A stretch of 64,000 nucleotides of DNA, from NCBI GenBank assembly GCA_025765615.1, contig JAIVFJ010000093.1, positions 124,001 through 188,000 of the forward strand. The letters are read 5' to 3'. Origin of the DNA: Zopfochytrium polystomum. Lineage: Eukaryota; Chytridiomycota; Chytridiomycetes; Chytridiales; Chytridiaceae. Below the pieces are notes generated by a model, which did not search any database, was not told the DNA's origin, and saw only the letters and a program-made list of their open reading frames with translations. The first letter of the stretch is position 1. The number at the start of each line of letters is the position of its first letter. Both the position numbers and the translations under genes were made by a program. Positions 63,729-64,000 of this stretch are shown here, piece after piece.

Positions 63729-64000
63729 CCACAGAATCGCGACACACTAACAGCGGGTTTTACGCCATCTGGGCGGGGTGGGTTTAGTTTGCGAGTATTT
63801 ACAGCAATTTTTCTTTCTGCTTCCAGTTTGAAACATTCTCCGTTTCACACTCCATATTTTATGTCCGCCCTTTTGCGCGCGCTTTTGCCTCTTTCATCCC
63901 CTTCCCCCGTCTTCCTTTCTTTCTAGTACTTTCTCTCCATTCCTCTCGCACCCCTTCTTTCCCGTTTTTCTTCGTGGTCGCTCGTTCTCGGCGGACTTCC
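63729..64000. other. 3' flank of P450 reductase gene
   Basis: Pyrimidine-rich sequence to the window edge; no gene seen. Confidence 0.5.

Overview
The window is eukaryotic nuclear DNA. Genes carry many short GT-AG introns (about 60-340 nt), in-frame homopolymer-rich linkers and long GC-rich codon tracts, and many A/T homopolymers and (GA)n/(GT)n microsatellites lie between and inside genes. The gene content points to a zoosporic (flagellated) fungus, most likely Chytridiomycota-like. It combines fungal-type genes (catalase-peroxidase, alternative NADH dehydrogenase, Sro7/Lgl, NADPH-P450 reductase, NRAMP, MAP3K) with axonemal genes: a dynein intermediate chain (DNAI1/IC1), CFAP251/WDR66 and a CDKL kinase. 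The taxonomic call is inference from content, not from a database match.

Layout: (1) 1-7 kb: the 3' part of a MAP3K-like kinase with a very large insertion in its catalytic domain (+), convergent with a three-exon catalase-peroxidase (-). (2) 7-16 kb: gene-poor and repeat-rich. It holds compound microsatellites, a decayed tyrosine-recombinase (DIRS/Ngaro-like) retrotransposon (+), a second antisense fragment of the same family near 15.4 kb, and one unrecognised single-exon gene. (3) 16-30.5 kb: a Sro7/lethal-giant-larvae protein (-), an NRAMP metal transporter (+), a single-ORF fusion of an HD phosphohydrolase with a 2-oxoglutarate oxygenase (+), and a bestrophin-family channel with a long disordered N-terminus (-). 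(4) 31-47 kb: a flagellar neighbourhood with the CDKL kinase (-), a DUF1279/FAM210-like mitochondrial protein (+), the dynein intermediate chain (-), an MFS transporter (-) and CFAP251 (+, 17 exons). (5) 47-56 kb: casein kinase II beta (-), a Pus1-type pseudouridine synthase homologue whose catalytic Asp position reads Glu (-), a low-complexity ORF, two abutting terminal-inverted-repeat elements (MITE-like), and a type II NADH dehydrogenase (-). (6) 57-64 kb: an ARF1-type GTPase, a DUF4436 membrane protein and NADPH-cytochrome P450 reductase, all (+).

Exon models were made by hand from splice consensus, reading-frame continuity and family conservation. For the complete multi-exon models the summed exon lengths are a multiple of three. 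No operons or operon-like logic are expected. The best leads are the HD-2OG fusion, the catalytic-motif change in the Pus1 homologue, the split kinase domain, the paired inverted-repeat elements and the clustering of flagellar genes.
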